Below, piece after piece: positions 23,838-32,720 of a stretch of DNA of 64,000 nucleotides (position 1 is the first letter of the stretch; every line of letters starts with the position of its first letter). This DNA is from JAYZDP01 sp036337765 (lineage in GTDB: Bacteria > Acidobacteriota > Thermoanaerobaculia > Multivoradales > Multivoraceae), in NCBI GenBank assembly GCA_036337765.1, contig JAYZDP010000224.1:1-64000 (forward strand), given 5' to 3'. Position numbers and translations under genes: made by a program. The notes below the pieces were generated by a model. That model did no database searches and had not been told where the DNA came from. It worked only from the letters and a program-made list of their open reading frames with translations.

Positions 23838-24701
23838 TTGCCCGACGCGGGATTCGAGGGGCTGCTCCGCGGTCTCGAGCTGAAAAGCCTCGCTGATGCG
23901 GCGTTTCGGGCCGAGACCGGAGCGGCGCCTGAGCGCGGTCGAGGGCGACTGTTCGGCGGGCTCGTGGCGGCGCAATGCGCGCTCGCGGCCAGCCGCACGG
24001 TGCCGGACGGCCGGCACCTTCACTCACTGCACGCCTACTTCCTGCGCGCAGGCAGGCCTGGGCCGCCGCTCGACCTGGCGGTCGAGACTCTGCGCGACGG
24101 TGGTAGCTACAGCGCCCGGTTCGTACGCGCGCGCCAGGGCGCGGACATCATCTTCGTCGCCAGCGTCAGCTTCTGCGTCGAGGAGGAAGGCATCTCCCAC
24201 CAGGGACAGGCGCCCGAGGCGCCGCCGCCGGAGGGCCTGCTCGATCGCGACGCAGAGCGAGAGCGGCTCCTCGGCAGCCGTAGCGCCAACCGCGGAATCG
24301 AGGTCCGAATGTGCGAGCCGGCTCCGTTCGCCGAGGGCGGCTCCACCACCCTGGTACAGCGCAACTGGATTCGCGCCCTGGGCGAGCTGCCGGACGACGC
24401 CGCGATCCACGATGCGGTCATGGTCTACATCTCCGACACCGCCTTCATGTCGACCGTCAACCGCCGCCACCCCGTCCCATGGCCCGATCGCATTGCCGCC
24501 AGCCTCGACCACTCGATCTGGATCCACCGGCCGCCGCGCATCGAGGGGTGGCATCTGTTTGTCAGCGACAGCCCGGCAGCACACGCCGGGCGCGGACTCG
24601 CAGCAGGCGCCATCTACGACGAGGCCGGTCAGCTAGTCGCGTCGGTAGCCCAGGAGGCAATGATCCGCCGTCGAAGGCCCAACGCCTCCGAAAACGCCTA
24701 A
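23838..24701 (+). CDS. Acyl-CoA thioesterase II (TesB-like)
   Basis: 287 residues from TTG 23838. Double hotdog thioesterase: the first hotdog shows RLFGGLVAAQCALAASRTV and LHSLHAYFLRAG, then YSARFVRARQG with VASVSFCVEE; the second shows WIRALGELPDDAAIHDAVMV, YISDTAFMSTV, SLDHSIWIHR (the conserved Asp of TesB-type active sites), and LAAGAIYDEAGQLVASVAQE. Hydrolyses acyl-CoA esters in the cytoplasm; chain-length preference unknown. Ends 4 bp into the convergent nitroreductase gene. Confidence 0.85.
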   Translation: MPDAGFEGLLRGLELKSLADAAFRAETGAAPERGRGRLFGGLVAAQCALAASRTVPDGRHLHSLHAYFLRAGRPGPPLDLAVETLRDGGSYSARFVRARQGADIIFVASVSFCVEEEGISHQGQAPEAPPPEGLLDRDAERERLLGSRSANRGIEVRMCEPAPFAEGGSTTLVQRNWIRALGELPDDAAIHDAVMVYISDTAFMSTVNRRHPVPWPDRIAASLDHSIWIHRPPRIEGWHLFVSDSPAAHAGRGLAAGAIYDEAGQLVASVAQEAMIRRRRPNASENA

Positions 24702-25420
24702 TCGACTCTGTAACTCGTTGCGGACTTCATGCGGCTGCGGGACAAGAGGCTCCCGGGCGGGTCGACCACCCATTCGGCACCCTGCTCCCAGCCATTCTCG
24801 TACACCAGCTCAGAGGCCGGAAAGCGTCGCACAGGACCGAAGCTCCCCTCGGGCTTCCCCAGCGTGATGGTCAGCGACAACACCACGTCGTCCGGGATCG
24901 ACAGTAGCTGTCGTAACTCGTCCTCCACCACCTTGTGCCAACCGGAGAAGCAGGCACCGTAGCCCAGGGATCGAGCGGCCAGCAGCATGTTCTGACAGGC
25001 CGGAAAGATCGAGGCACCCTCCCCGTGGTGGGGCTCGCGATAGCGGTGCATGCAGGCCAGCACGATCACCGGGATCTTCTCGAAATCGTCGACAAACTTC
25101 TGCATCGCCTCCATCGACCGGACGCGGCGAGAGCTGCGGCCCTCGTCACCTTCCTTCTGCCAGCCTTCGGCTCCCACTTTGTGCGCCCAGCCGCGCCGAA
25201 AGCCATCACCGAGAAGCTGTCGAGCGGGCCGTCCGCCCGTCGTGTCGCGCAGCACGATGAAACGGTACGGCTGCCGATTCGTGCCCGACGGAGCACGCGT
25301 TGCGGCCCACAGGATGCGGCCCAGGTCTTGCTCGGGAATCGGATCAAAGCGGTAGCGATGGAAGCTGCGGGCGGTCGCCATCGCTTCGATCGTCGAGATC
25401 GCGGGCGTCGTTTCACTCAT
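24698..25420 (-). CDS. Nitroreductase family protein
   Basis: 240 residues. FMN-binding nitroreductase fold: TARSFHRYRFDPIP at the front, the FMN contact RAPSGTNRQPYRFIVLRD (residues 41-58), PACQNMLLAARSLGYGACF for the dimer and FMN site, and LTITLGKPEGSFGPVRRFP near the end. The form is that of the F420/FMN-linked nitroreductases common in actinobacteria and related genomes, similar to the protein at 45674-46291. Reduces nitro, quinone or enone groups with reduced cofactor; substrate unknown. ATG 25420. Overlaps the end of the thioesterase gene by 4 bp. Confidence 0.85.
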   Translation of the reverse strand: MSETTPAISTIEAMATARSFHRYRFDPIPEQDLGRILWAATRAPSGTNRQPYRFIVLRDTTGGRPARQLLGDGFRRGWAHKVGAEGWQKEGDEGRSSRRVRSMEAMQKFVDDFEKIPVIVLACMHRYREPHHGEGASIFPACQNMLLAARSLGYGACFSGWHKVVEDELRQLLSIPDDVVLSLTITLGKPEGSFGPVRRFPASELVYENGWEQGAEWVVDPPGSLLSRSRMKSATSYRVD

Positions 25421-25499
25421 CTATGGATCCCCATGGCCGACGCATCGTAAACGATCCGGCCGGCGAGTCCGATGGCGCGAAGGATATCCTCGGTACGCC

Positions 25500-26207
25500 T
25501 TGGCCGACCCCGCCGCCATCATCGTCCCTACCTACCGGGAGGCGGAGAACCTGCCTCACCTGGTGCCGCGCATCACGGCCAGCTTTGAAAACGGCGAGCG
25601 CGAGATCGAGATCGTGGTCGTCGATGACGACAGCCGCGACGGTACGAAAGAGGTCTGCCAGCAGCTCTCTCGCGCTCACCCCCTTCGCCTGATCACGCGC
25701 ACCGACCAGCGAGGCCTGTCGAGCGCGGTGCTGGCCGGATTCCGCGAGTGCCACACACCCCTACTCGCGGTCATGGACGCCGACCTTTCGCATCCTCCCG
25801 AAAAGCTCCCGGAGCTATTTCGCGCACTCGACGCAGGCGCCGACTTCGCCCTCGGAAGCCGTTACATCGACGGTGGAGCCACCGAGCAGGGATGGGGGAG
25901 GATGCGGCTCGTGAACTCAAAGGTCGCTACGCTCCTGGCTCGACCGCTGGTATCGGTCACCGACCCGATGGCGGGCTTTTTCGCCATCCGTCGTAGCCGC
26001 CTGGAGGCGGCGCCGACGCTCGACCCGCTGGGTTTCAAGATCGGGCTTGAACTGATCGTCAAGTGCGGATGTACGCACGTACACGAGGTCCCCATCCACT
26101 TCTCCAAGCGACTGCACGGCGAGAGCAAGCTCGGGCTGCGCGAGCAGTGGAACTACGTGCGCCATCTCGGTCGGCTGTACGTGTTTCGGCTAGTCAATCG
26201 GCGATAG
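25500..26207 (+). CDS. GT2 polyprenol-phosphate mannosyltransferase-like protein
   Basis: 235 residues from TTG 25500. GT-A fold: IIVPTYREAENLPHLV at the start, IVVVDDDSRDGT, then the metal-binding motif LAVMDADLSHPPEKLP, GADFALGSRYIDGG and DPMAGFFAIRRS. These blocks are those of dolichol/polyprenol-phosphate mannose synthases (Dpm1 type) without a C-terminal membrane domain. It likely moves a hexose from a nucleotide sugar to polyprenyl phosphate at the inner face of the membrane. A GDP-mannose dehydratase gene (29984) is close, in keeping with mannose metabolism. SDR gene follows after 30 bp. Confidence 0.8.
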   Translation: MADPAAIIVPTYREAENLPHLVPRITASFENGEREIEIVVVDDDSRDGTKEVCQQLSRAHPLRLITRTDQRGLSSAVLAGFRECHTPLLAVMDADLSHPPEKLPELFRALDAGADFALGSRYIDGGATEQGWGRMRLVNSKVATLLARPLVSVTDPMAGFFAIRRSRLEAAPTLDPLGFKIGLELIVKCGCTHVHEVPIHFSKRLHGESKLGLREQWNYVRHLGRLYVFRLVNRR

Positions 26208-26237
26208 GCTGGCCGCCCCCGGCAAAAGGAGAGACAC

Positions 26238-26975
26238 GTGGATCTTGGAATTCAGGGTAGGACTGCCGCCGTAGCCGCCGCCTCCACCGGTCTCGGCTTC
26301 GGCTGTGCCGAGGCACTCGTCGCGGAGGGCGTCCGCGTCGCACTGTGCAGCCGCGATGAGGAGCGCGTCGTCGCCGCCGCGGCCAGACTTGGCGACGGCG
26401 CCGTCGCGATCGTAGCCGACCTCGGAACCCGAGAGGGCGCCGAGTCGTTCGTCGATCAGGCCATCGCGAAGCTCGGCCAAGTCGACATCCTTATCGCCAA
26501 CGCCGGCGGTCCGCCGCCGGGTACCTTCGCCACCACCACCATGGACGCCTACGAAGAGGCACTGCATCTGAACCTACTCTCCACCGTCGCGATGTGCCGC
26601 CAGGCGGTGCCGACAATGCAGGAGCGCGGCTGGGGTCGCGTGGTCGCCATCACCTCGATCGGCGCCCGCCAACCGATCGGCAACCTGGCCGCGTCGACGA
26701 CGGCGCGTACCGGCGTAACTGGGTTCCTGAAGGTCCTCGCCACCGAAGTCGCTCCGGACGGCGTGACGGTGAACTCGGTACAGCCCGGCGTGCACGCGAC
26801 CGACCGCATCAAGCGTCTCGGACCCATCGAGGACATCGCCAAGCGGGTCCCGGCTCGGATGGTGGGCACCGCCGAGGACTTCGGCCAGGCAACGGCGTTT
26901 CTCTGCTCGGAGCAGGCCCGTTTCATCACCGGCACGAGTCTCCTCATCGACGGCGGTGCCTACTCAGGCTTGTAG
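26238..26975 (+). CDS. SDR-family oxidoreductase with atypical active site
   Basis: 245 residues from GTG 26238, with AAAGGAGAG upstream. Rossmann fold with AAASTGLGFGCAEALVAEG (cofactor glycine loop), ADLGTREGA, ILIANAGGPPPG (NAG motif) and LNLLSTVAMC. The catalytic Ser is present in VVAITSIGARQP, but the usual YxxxK is SxxxR here: 13 residues after the Ser the sequence reads STTAR. The C-terminal NSVQPGVHATDRI and SLLIDGGAYSGL are normal. A subgroup of SDR proteins with this change is known by sequence, and they may not act as ordinary dehydrogenases. Substrate unknown. Confidence 0.8.
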   Translation: MDLGIQGRTAAVAAASTGLGFGCAEALVAEGVRVALCSRDEERVVAAAARLGDGAVAIVADLGTREGAESFVDQAIAKLGQVDILIANAGGPPPGTFATTTMDAYEEALHLNLLSTVAMCRQAVPTMQERGWGRVVAITSIGARQPIGNLAASTTARTGVTGFLKVLATEVAPDGVTVNSVQPGVHATDRIKRLGPIEDIAKRVPARMVGTAEDFGQATAFLCSEQARFITGTSLLIDGGAYSGL

Positions 26976-27011
26976 CGGGGACCGGATCCGCTTGGCGACG
27001 GCCTCGCCGCT

Positions 27012-28466
27012 CTAGCCTCCGTCGACGGCGACTACGCGGATCATGTCGGTGGCGGCGCCCTCACGGGTCGAACTGCCGGTCGCAATGACGACGTCGCCCG
27101 CCTTCACCAGACCGGCTTCTTTCGACCTCGCGATCGCGAACTCTAGCCGCACGGAGTCGACCGGCTCGCCGTCGTAGAAGAACGGGATCACGCCCCAGTT
27201 CAGCGCCAGGCGTTGGACGACGCTGGACTGCATGGCCACCGCTACGATCGGGCAGTCGGGCCGGTACTTTGAGATCCGCCTCGCCGTGCGACCGCTATCG
27301 GTCAGGCAGACGATCGCGGCGGCGTTGACGTGGCTCGACATGGTGATCGACGCCTGCGCCACCGCCTCGGAGACCTTGTCGGCGGCCTGCGGAAAGCTGC
27401 GCTGGAGCTCACCGTAGTCGCCGAGCCGGGCTTCGGCCTCGAGCGCCAGCGACGACATGGTTTCGACGGCGGCGACCGGATACTGCCCTACCGCGGTCTC
27501 GCCCGAAAGCATCAGCGCCGAGCTGCCGTCGAAGATGGCGTTGGCGACGTCGGAGACCTCGGCGCGCGTCGGGCGCGGGTTGCGCTCCATCGAATCGAGC
27601 ATCTGGGTCGCCGTGATCACCGGCTTGCCACTCATAACGGTCGTGCGGATAATCTCTTTCTGCATCACCGGCACCTCGGCCATCGGCACCTCGACACCCA
27701 GATCGCCGCGGGCAACCATCGTGCCGTCGGCGGCGGCGACGATCTCCTCGAGATTCTCGACTCCAGCGCGGCTCTCGACCTTCGCGATGATCGGCGGGTC
27801 GGCGCCGCAGGACTGCAGAAAGGAGCGGATCTCCTCGACGTCTGCGGCCGAGCGCACGAACGAAGCCGCCACGTAGTCGGTGCCCGACTCGGCGACGAAG
27901 GCGAGATCTTCGCGCTCCTCGACCTCGATGTCGGCCAACGCGATCTCCTTGCCTGGGATGTTGACACCCTTGCGCTCGCGCAATGTGCCGCCGCAGGCGA
28001 CCCGGGTCTCGACCTCTTGGCGGCGAACACCTACGACCTCGAGCTCGATCCGGCCGTCGTCGAGAAAGACCGTGTCACCGAGGCCGATCTGCTCGGCCAG
28101 CTTGTCGTGCGAGACCGACACCCCACGAGCGTCCCCGGACCTGCCGTCGAGGTACAGCCTGAAGTCCTGCCCCGGCACCAGAACTGCGGCACCGCCCTCG
28201 AGCTGACCGGTACGCATCTCCGAACCGCGCAGGTCCACCATCACCGCGACGTTGATCCCCGTGTGCTTCGAGGCTTCGCGAATGCGCGCCATGCGTCCGA
28301 AGTGCTCGTCGACAGTGCCGTGCGACATGTTCAGCCGAGCGGCGTTCATGCCGGCGCGCATCAGCGCCTCGAGCATTTCGGGGCTGTCCGAGGCAGGCCC
28401 GATCGTGGCCACGATCTTGGTCTTGCGATGCGACACCGCGGCGAATGGTACTGACATCGGCTCCAC
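27012..28466 (-). CDS. pyk: Pyruvate kinase
   Basis: 484 residues from GTG 28466 (ATG 28457 also possible). Catalyses phosphoenolpyruvate plus ADP to pyruvate plus ATP, last step of glycolysis. All pyruvate kinase blocks are present: RKTKIVATIGPASDSPEML, AGMNAARLNMSHG with the key Arg and Asn, VMVDLRGSEMRTG, B domain with VFLDDGRIELEV, the IIAKVESRAGVENLEEI signature with catalytic Lys, DGTMVARGDLGVEVP, KPVITATQMLDSM, and the C-terminal allosteric domain. MVDLRGSEMR has Arg-Gly-Ser-Glu in place of the usual Gly-Pro-Glu after LDT/L, a divergence worth noting. Full length. Confidence 0.95.
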   Translation of the reverse strand: MEPMSVPFAAVSHRKTKIVATIGPASDSPEMLEALMRAGMNAARLNMSHGTVDEHFGRMARIREASKHTGINVAVMVDLRGSEMRTGQLEGGAAVLVPGQDFRLYLDGRSGDARGVSVSHDKLAEQIGLGDTVFLDDGRIELEVVGVRRQEVETRVACGGTLRERKGVNIPGKEIALADIEVEEREDLAFVAESGTDYVAASFVRSAADVEEIRSFLQSCGADPPIIAKVESRAGVENLEEIVAAADGTMVARGDLGVEVPMAEVPVMQKEIIRTTVMSGKPVITATQMLDSMERNPRPTRAEVSDVANAIFDGSSALMLSGETAVGQYPVAAVETMSSLALEAEARLGDYGELQRSFPQAADKVSEAVAQASITMSSHVNAAAIVCLTDSGRTARRISKYRPDCPIVAVAMQSSVVQRLALNWGVIPFFYDGEPVDSVRLEFAIARSKEAGLVKAGDVVIATGSSTREGAATDMIRVVAVDGG

Positions 28467-29037
28467 GGCGGTACCCGCCCGACCCCGCGTGGCGGACCGA
28501 GCAGGCGGGATCAGCGGAGCTTTTATAAGTCTATACCTCCAGTCACTTCTCGCGGTGGTACACGTACCGGCCGAGGATCAGAAGCGTGTCGTCGCCGCGC
28601 ACCTGAAACTCTACCGGCGAGCGCGAAGCTCCATTGAGCAGGTGAAAGAGCCCCGTGAACATGGCGCCGAGAAGCCCAGACCCAGGATCCTTCATGGTGT
28701 TCGCCTAGCAAGTTCGCTCCACTATCGGGCGTATGGCCATCCTCGTGATGGTAGACCAGCCAGCCCTTCCGGAATGTCGGCAAGCTCTTCCGCCAGACCG
28801 CCGACGCCCGAGAAGTCAGCCTCTCCCCTGCGGTGGAGCCCGACGTGCCGGATCAGCTGCACCGCGACCCCGGCACCGCCTCCGACGCGCGGAAGCCGCC
28901 CATTAACAACGCCGCACGATCTCCGCCAGCGGTGACGAGGACAACGCGCGCCCGGAGCGCTAAACTCCGGCGGACGCCGTTGCCCTGTTCATCCGTCCCG
29001 GCTCCGCCTTCGGCAGCCACCTCTTGGAGAAAGCAAG
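28467..29037. other. Gene-poor stretch
   Basis: About 570 bp between divergent pyk and the LLM gene. It holds the promoters of both, although no consensus boxes stood out, and one short minus-strand frame (28543-28695). Other open frames in it have no start signal and no family I recognise; base composition and short debris-like frames would fit a lost gene. Confidence 0.4.
28543..28695 (-). CDS. Possible small protein of 50 residues
   Basis: ATG 28695 to TGA 28543 encodes MKDPGSGLLGAMFTGLFHLL, then NGASRSPVEFQVRGDD and LLILGRYVYHREK. The first part is hydrophobic and could be a membrane helix. No clear ribosome site; no family recognised. It may be the surviving end of a larger gene or not a gene at all. 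Confidence 0.25.
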   Translation of the reverse strand: MKDPGSGLLGAMFTGLFHLLNGASRSPVEFQVRGDDTLLILGRYVYHREK

Positions 29038-29970
29038 CTGAACATCGCAGTCGAGTTTCCGTCGGTGATGTACCGCGAGGGGCGTGAAGGCGTCTCTCGT
29101 CTGGCGAGGGCGATCGACGAGATCGGCTTCGACCAACTTGACATCTTCGACCACGTCGTCATGGGCCACCCCGCGGAGGGCCGCGCCGTCGGCCCCTATC
29201 CCCCGAAGATGCCGATCATCGAGGCTCTGATGGGGTTGTCGTTCTTCGCCGCGGTGACCGAGCGGGTCGGTCTCGGCACCGAGGTCTTGGTTCTGCCGCA
29301 ACGCCATCCGACCGTGGTCGCCAAGCAGATCGCAACTCTCGACACCTTGTCGGGTGGCCGAGTCCGGCTGGGCGTGGGCGTGGGTTGGCAGGAATCGGAG
29401 TACGACGCGCTGGGTGTGCCTTTCGCCGAGCGGGGCGCCCGCATGAACGAGTGCATCCGCCTGCTGCGCGCCTACTGGTCGCAAGATCCGGTAACCGCTG
29501 AAGGGCCCTACTACCCGGTCAGCGAGATGGCGATGGAGCCGAAGCCGCCGCAGGGTGGTGCGCTGCCGATCTGGATCGGCGGCCACTCTTCGGTGGCCCT
29601 ACGCCGGGCCGGTCAGCTCGGCGATGGCTGGATGGCGGTGCGCTCGATGGCCGATCTGGACGGTGCGAAGGAGGACATCGCGACCGTGCGCCGGTACGCA
29701 CAAGAGGCAGGGCGCGATCCTGCCGCACTCGGTTTCCAGTGCCAGGTCGCCCCGCCGCCGCGCGCAGAAAGCGCCGAGGATCGCAAGTTCTACACTCGGC
29801 CTGAGCTCGTGGTGGAAGCGGCGGCGAGGCTGCGCGATGCAGGCTTCGATGGCATCGCGGTCAATGCGACGAGCGTGTTTCTGGCCGGAGCTCGCGGCAT
29901 CGAGCCTCTGATCGAGGCACTCGGCAAGCTTCACGATCGGCTCAGAGCGGAGTTGGGCCCGGCGAGTTGA
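29038..29970 (+). CDS. LLM-class F420-dependent oxidoreductase-like protein
   Basis: 310 residues if translation begins at CTG 29038, which has GGAGA 8 bp upstream and restores the first barrel strand NIAVEFPSV; GTG 29065 or ATG 29068 are the next starts and would remove that strand. Family marks: EIGFDQLDIFDHVVMGHP, RVGLGTEVLVLPQRHP, KQIATLDTLSGGRVRLGVGV (cofactor region), GALPIWIGGHSSVALRR and AGQLGDGWMAV. This pattern (IGG near residue 180 with GDGW) is that of TIGR03619-type F420-dependent LLM enzymes. Followed after 13 bp by gmd on the same strand. Substrate unknown. Confidence 0.8.
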   Translation: MNIAVEFPSVMYREGREGVSRLARAIDEIGFDQLDIFDHVVMGHPAEGRAVGPYPPKMPIIEALMGLSFFAAVTERVGLGTEVLVLPQRHPTVVAKQIATLDTLSGGRVRLGVGVGWQESEYDALGVPFAERGARMNECIRLLRAYWSQDPVTAEGPYYPVSEMAMEPKPPQGGALPIWIGGHSSVALRRAGQLGDGWMAVRSMADLDGAKEDIATVRRYAQEAGRDPAALGFQCQVAPPPRAESAEDRKFYTRPELVVEAAARLRDAGFDGIAVNATSVFLAGARGIEPLIEALGKLHDRLRAELGPAS

Positions 29971-29983
29971 CGGGATCCGAAAA

Positions 29984-31015
29984 GTGACCGACGAGCAGCG
30001 CAGAGCCGTCATTACCGGCATCACCGGCCAGGACGGCTCGTATCTGGCCGAGCTCCTGCTGGCAAAGGGGTACCGAGTCTGGGGCCTCGTGCGGCGTTCG
30101 TCGACGCCGAGCACCGGGCGACTCGCCGCCGTCGATGACAACGCCGACCTACGCCTGGCCTACGGCGACCTCGGTGACTCGTCCTCGCTGCGCTCGTTGA
30201 TCAACGAGGCGGATCCGCACGAGGTCTACAATCTGGCCGCGCAGTCCGACGTCAAGATTTCGTTCTCGACTCCAGAAGAGACCGGGAACTCGGCCGCCAT
30301 CGGCGTGACACGAGTGCTCGAAGCGATCCGCTCGCTCGGCGGCAAGGCCCGCTTCTACCAGGCGTCTTCGTCCGAGATGTACGGCAAGGTACTCGAGACG
30401 CCGCAGACCGAGAACACGCCCTTCTATCCTCGCAGCCCGTACGCAGTAGCGAAGGTCTATGCGTACTTCATCACCCGTAACTTTCGCGAGGCGTACGGCC
30501 TCTACGCGGTCAACGGCATCCTGTTCAACCATGAGTCGCCGCGCCGGGGCGAGAACTTCGTCACCCGCAAGATCACCAAGGCCGTGGCAAGGATCACCGC
30601 AGGACAGCAGGAGACGGTCTCACTCGGCAACTTGGAGGCCCACCGCGACTGGGGATTCGCGGGTGACTATGTCGATGCCATGTGGCGCATGCTGCAACAC
30701 GACGAGGCACGCGACTTCGTGGTCGCGACCGGCGAATCGCACTCGGTGCGCGAGTTCTGTGAGCTGGCTTTCGGCCACGCCGACCTGCCGCTCACCTGGG
30801 ACGGCGCCGGTGAGGCCGAGGTCGGTCGCGACGCCGACGGGGTCGTTCGCGTCGACATCGATCCGGCCTTCTATCGGCCGGCCGAGGTCGACATGCTGAT
30901 CGGCGACGCCACCAAGGCGCGCGAACTGCTCGGCTGGCAGCCGCGCACCAGTTTCGCGGAGCTCATTGCACAGATGGTCGACGGCGACCGCGACGCAATC
31001 ACCGACCGCAGCTAG
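29984..31015 (+). CDS. gmd: GDP-mannose 4,6-dehydratase
   Basis: 343 residues from GTG 29984. Extended SDR enzyme that converts GDP-mannose to GDP-4-keto-6-deoxymannose, the entry to GDP-fucose, rhamnose and perosamine for surface glycans. Visible: VITGITGQDGSYLAELLL (NADP loop), VWGLVRRSS, AYGDLGDSSSLRSL, the diagnostic VYNLAAQSDVKISF, ASSSEMYGKV, catalytic YPRSPYAVAKVYAY (YxxxK), FNHESPRRGENFVTRKIT and LGNLEAHRDWGFAGDYVDAM. Length and all motifs fit an intact enzyme. No partner epimerase or glycosyltransferase cluster follows. Confidence 0.92.
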   Translation: MTDEQRRAVITGITGQDGSYLAELLLAKGYRVWGLVRRSSTPSTGRLAAVDDNADLRLAYGDLGDSSSLRSLINEADPHEVYNLAAQSDVKISFSTPEETGNSAAIGVTRVLEAIRSLGGKARFYQASSSEMYGKVLETPQTENTPFYPRSPYAVAKVYAYFITRNFREAYGLYAVNGILFNHESPRRGENFVTRKITKAVARITAGQQETVSLGNLEAHRDWGFAGDYVDAMWRMLQHDEARDFVVATGESHSVREFCELAFGHADLPLTWDGAGEAEVGRDADGVVRVDIDPAFYRPAEVDMLIGDATKARELLGWQPRTSFAELIAQMVDGDRDAITDRS

Positions 31016-31022
31016 GAAGGCC

Positions 31023-31625
31023 TCAGGACCCTAAGATCCGCTGCTCTACTTCGACGAGGCGATCTTTGCCGAAGTAGAGCTCGCCGTCGACGAAGAAGCT
31101 CGGCGAGCCGAACACGCCTCGCTCGACCGAGTCGTTGGTGTTCTCAATCAAGATCTGCTTGACTGCCGGATCCTGCACCCCCTCGAAAATCGAGTCAGCA
31201 TCGAGACCCGACTCGACGAGGGACGCGCGAATTACTTCCGGGTCATCCATCTTCTTGGGCTCGGCCCACATGTGCCGATAGACCTCGTCGACGTAGCGTT
31301 CGAAAAAGCCCTCACGCTGCGCAAAGACGGCGCCGCGCATGATCTGCAGGGTGTTGACCGGAAAGTGAGGGTTGCGCGCGTAGTTCGTGATGCCGTGCTC
31401 CTCGAGAAAACGAGTGGTCTCGAGGCGCTGGTACTTGGGCTTGTTCTTGATGCCCTTGAGCGACACAGCGGGAGAGACGTTGTTGGTCATCTTGAAGACG
31501 CCGCCCAAGAGCACCGGCACGTAGCGGAAGCGAGCGCCGGTGCGCTCTTCGATCCGCGGGATCACGAGGTGGCTGAGGTAGGCGTTCGGACTGCCGAAGT
31601 CGAAGTGGAACTCTACGTCTGCCAT
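31023..31625 (-). CDS. 2-hydroxychromene-2-carboxylate isomerase/DSBA family protein
   Basis: 200 residues. Thioredoxin-fold DSBA-like protein related to kappa-class GST and HCCA isomerase: FHFDFGSPNAYLSHLVIP, with Ser in the position that activates glutathione in this family; YVPVLLGGVFKMTNN; PKYQRLETTRF; HFPVNTLQIMRGAVFA; and the closing GVFGSPSFFVDGELYFGKDR with the cis-Pro. HCCA isomerases act in naphthalene breakdown, but many relatives do not; substrate open. Follows the enoyl-CoA hydratase gene after 13 bp on the same strand, so it may share its transcript. Confidence 0.85.
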   Translation of the reverse strand: MADVEFHFDFGSPNAYLSHLVIPRIEERTGARFRYVPVLLGGVFKMTNNVSPAVSLKGIKNKPKYQRLETTRFLEEHGITNYARNPHFPVNTLQIMRGAVFAQREGFFERYVDEVYRHMWAEPKKMDDPEVIRASLVESGLDADSIFEGVQDPAVKQILIENTNDSVERGVFGSPSFFVDGELYFGKDRLVEVEQRILGS

Positions 31626-31638
31626 TTCTCCTCCCCGC

Positions 31639-32448
31639 TCAGGAGCCGGCGGCGGCCGCGGCCTTCTTGAAATCGGGCTTTCGCTTTTCGAGGAAGGCCT
31701 TGACCGCCTCCTTGTGCTCCGGGGTCTCGTAGGCTACCTGCAAGGCCTCCACCTCGCGCGCCTGAACCGTCGCCAAATCGTCGCTGTTGGCATTGCGCGT
31801 CAAGAGATTCTTGATCATACGCAGCGACGGCGCCGGGTTGGAGGCGATCTGCTTCGCCATCGAGATCGCCGAGTCCAACAGATCGTCGGCCGGCACCACC
31901 GCGTTGACGAGGCCGGTATCGGCGATCTCGGAGGCTTCGTAGAGCTTGCCGGTCAAACACATCTCGCTCGCCTTGGCGAAGCCGACGCGCTGCACGGCGA
32001 GGCTCGAGCTCGCCAACTCAGGCACCAGGCCCATGCGCACGAAAAACATGCCGAAGCGAGCGTTCTCCGAGGCGATGATGATGTCCATCGGCAAGATCAT
32101 CGTCAAGCCGACGCCGACCGCGACTCCGTTGACCGCGGCGACGATCGGCTTGGACTCGCGCATGAACGACACCCAGTCCCTGCGCTCGGCCGGCTCCCTG
32201 GCGCCGGGCCGTTCACCCCCCGCAAGCCGAGAGTTGAACTGTTGCTCGATGTCCGCGCCAGCACAGAACCCACGTCCGGCCCCGGTCATGACGATTGCGC
32301 CGACGTCGGGGTCGTCGTTGCCGTTCGCGATCGCATCGCAGATCTCGAAGCGCATGGTCTCGGTCCATGCATTGAGCTTCTCCGGTCGATTGAGCGTGAC
32401 GACGAGAATGTCGTCGCGGGTCTCGGTCAGGATCTGTTCGTACGCCAT
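31639..32448 (-). CDS. Enoyl-CoA hydratase/isomerase family protein
   Basis: 269 residues. ATG 32448 has GGGGGAAGAAG just upstream, which decides it over longer in-frame starts. Crotonase marks: VVTLNRPEKLNAWTETM, oxyanion segment GRGFCAGADIEQQF, VAAVNGVAVGVGLTMILPMD, FFVRMGLVPELASS (an acidic residue where dehydrating members have catalytic Glu), GKLYEASEIADTGLVNAVV and the tail KAVKAFLEKRKPDFKK-like KEAVKAFLEKRKPDFK. Acts on an enoyl-CoA; reaction unresolved. First gene of a minus-strand pair with the DSBA-type isomerase. Confidence 0.85.
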   Translation of the reverse strand: MAYEQILTETRDDILVVTLNRPEKLNAWTETMRFEICDAIANGNDDPDVGAIVMTGAGRGFCAGADIEQQFNSRLAGGERPGAREPAERRDWVSFMRESKPIVAAVNGVAVGVGLTMILPMDIIIASENARFGMFFVRMGLVPELASSSLAVQRVGFAKASEMCLTGKLYEASEIADTGLVNAVVPADDLLDSAISMAKQIASNPAPSLRMIKNLLTRNANSDDLATVQAREVEALQVAYETPEHKEAVKAFLEKRKPDFKKAAAAAGS

Positions 32449-32720
32449 CTTCTTCCCCCTGCGGTTGGCCCGTATCGTATGCGCGCGCGCGTCGGAACGC
32501 GCGGTCAGAAGCGGAATCCGGCTCCGACGCCAGGGACGTCGGTCGGTGGGCGCTGCTTGACGGCGCATAGTGCCTCCCTTACGGTGGACCGGTCTTCCCA
32601 CGATGAGAACGCCGATTCATCTTAGCTGCGGGCCGAAGCCCGTCAGCACTGAAGCGCCACGGTAGGAGCGTTCGATGTCATTCTGGAACCTGCTGTTCGA
32701 CTTCGAACTTCCTCCGCGGC
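32449..32720. other. Intergenic stretch with no supported gene
   Basis: About 270 bp between the enoyl-CoA hydratase and the small plus-strand frame. A short minus-strand tail, TDVPGVGAGFRF followed by a stop near 32507, looks like the end of an outer-membrane protein but is too short to assign. A CG-alternating run lies at 32480-32490. Confidence 0.35.
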
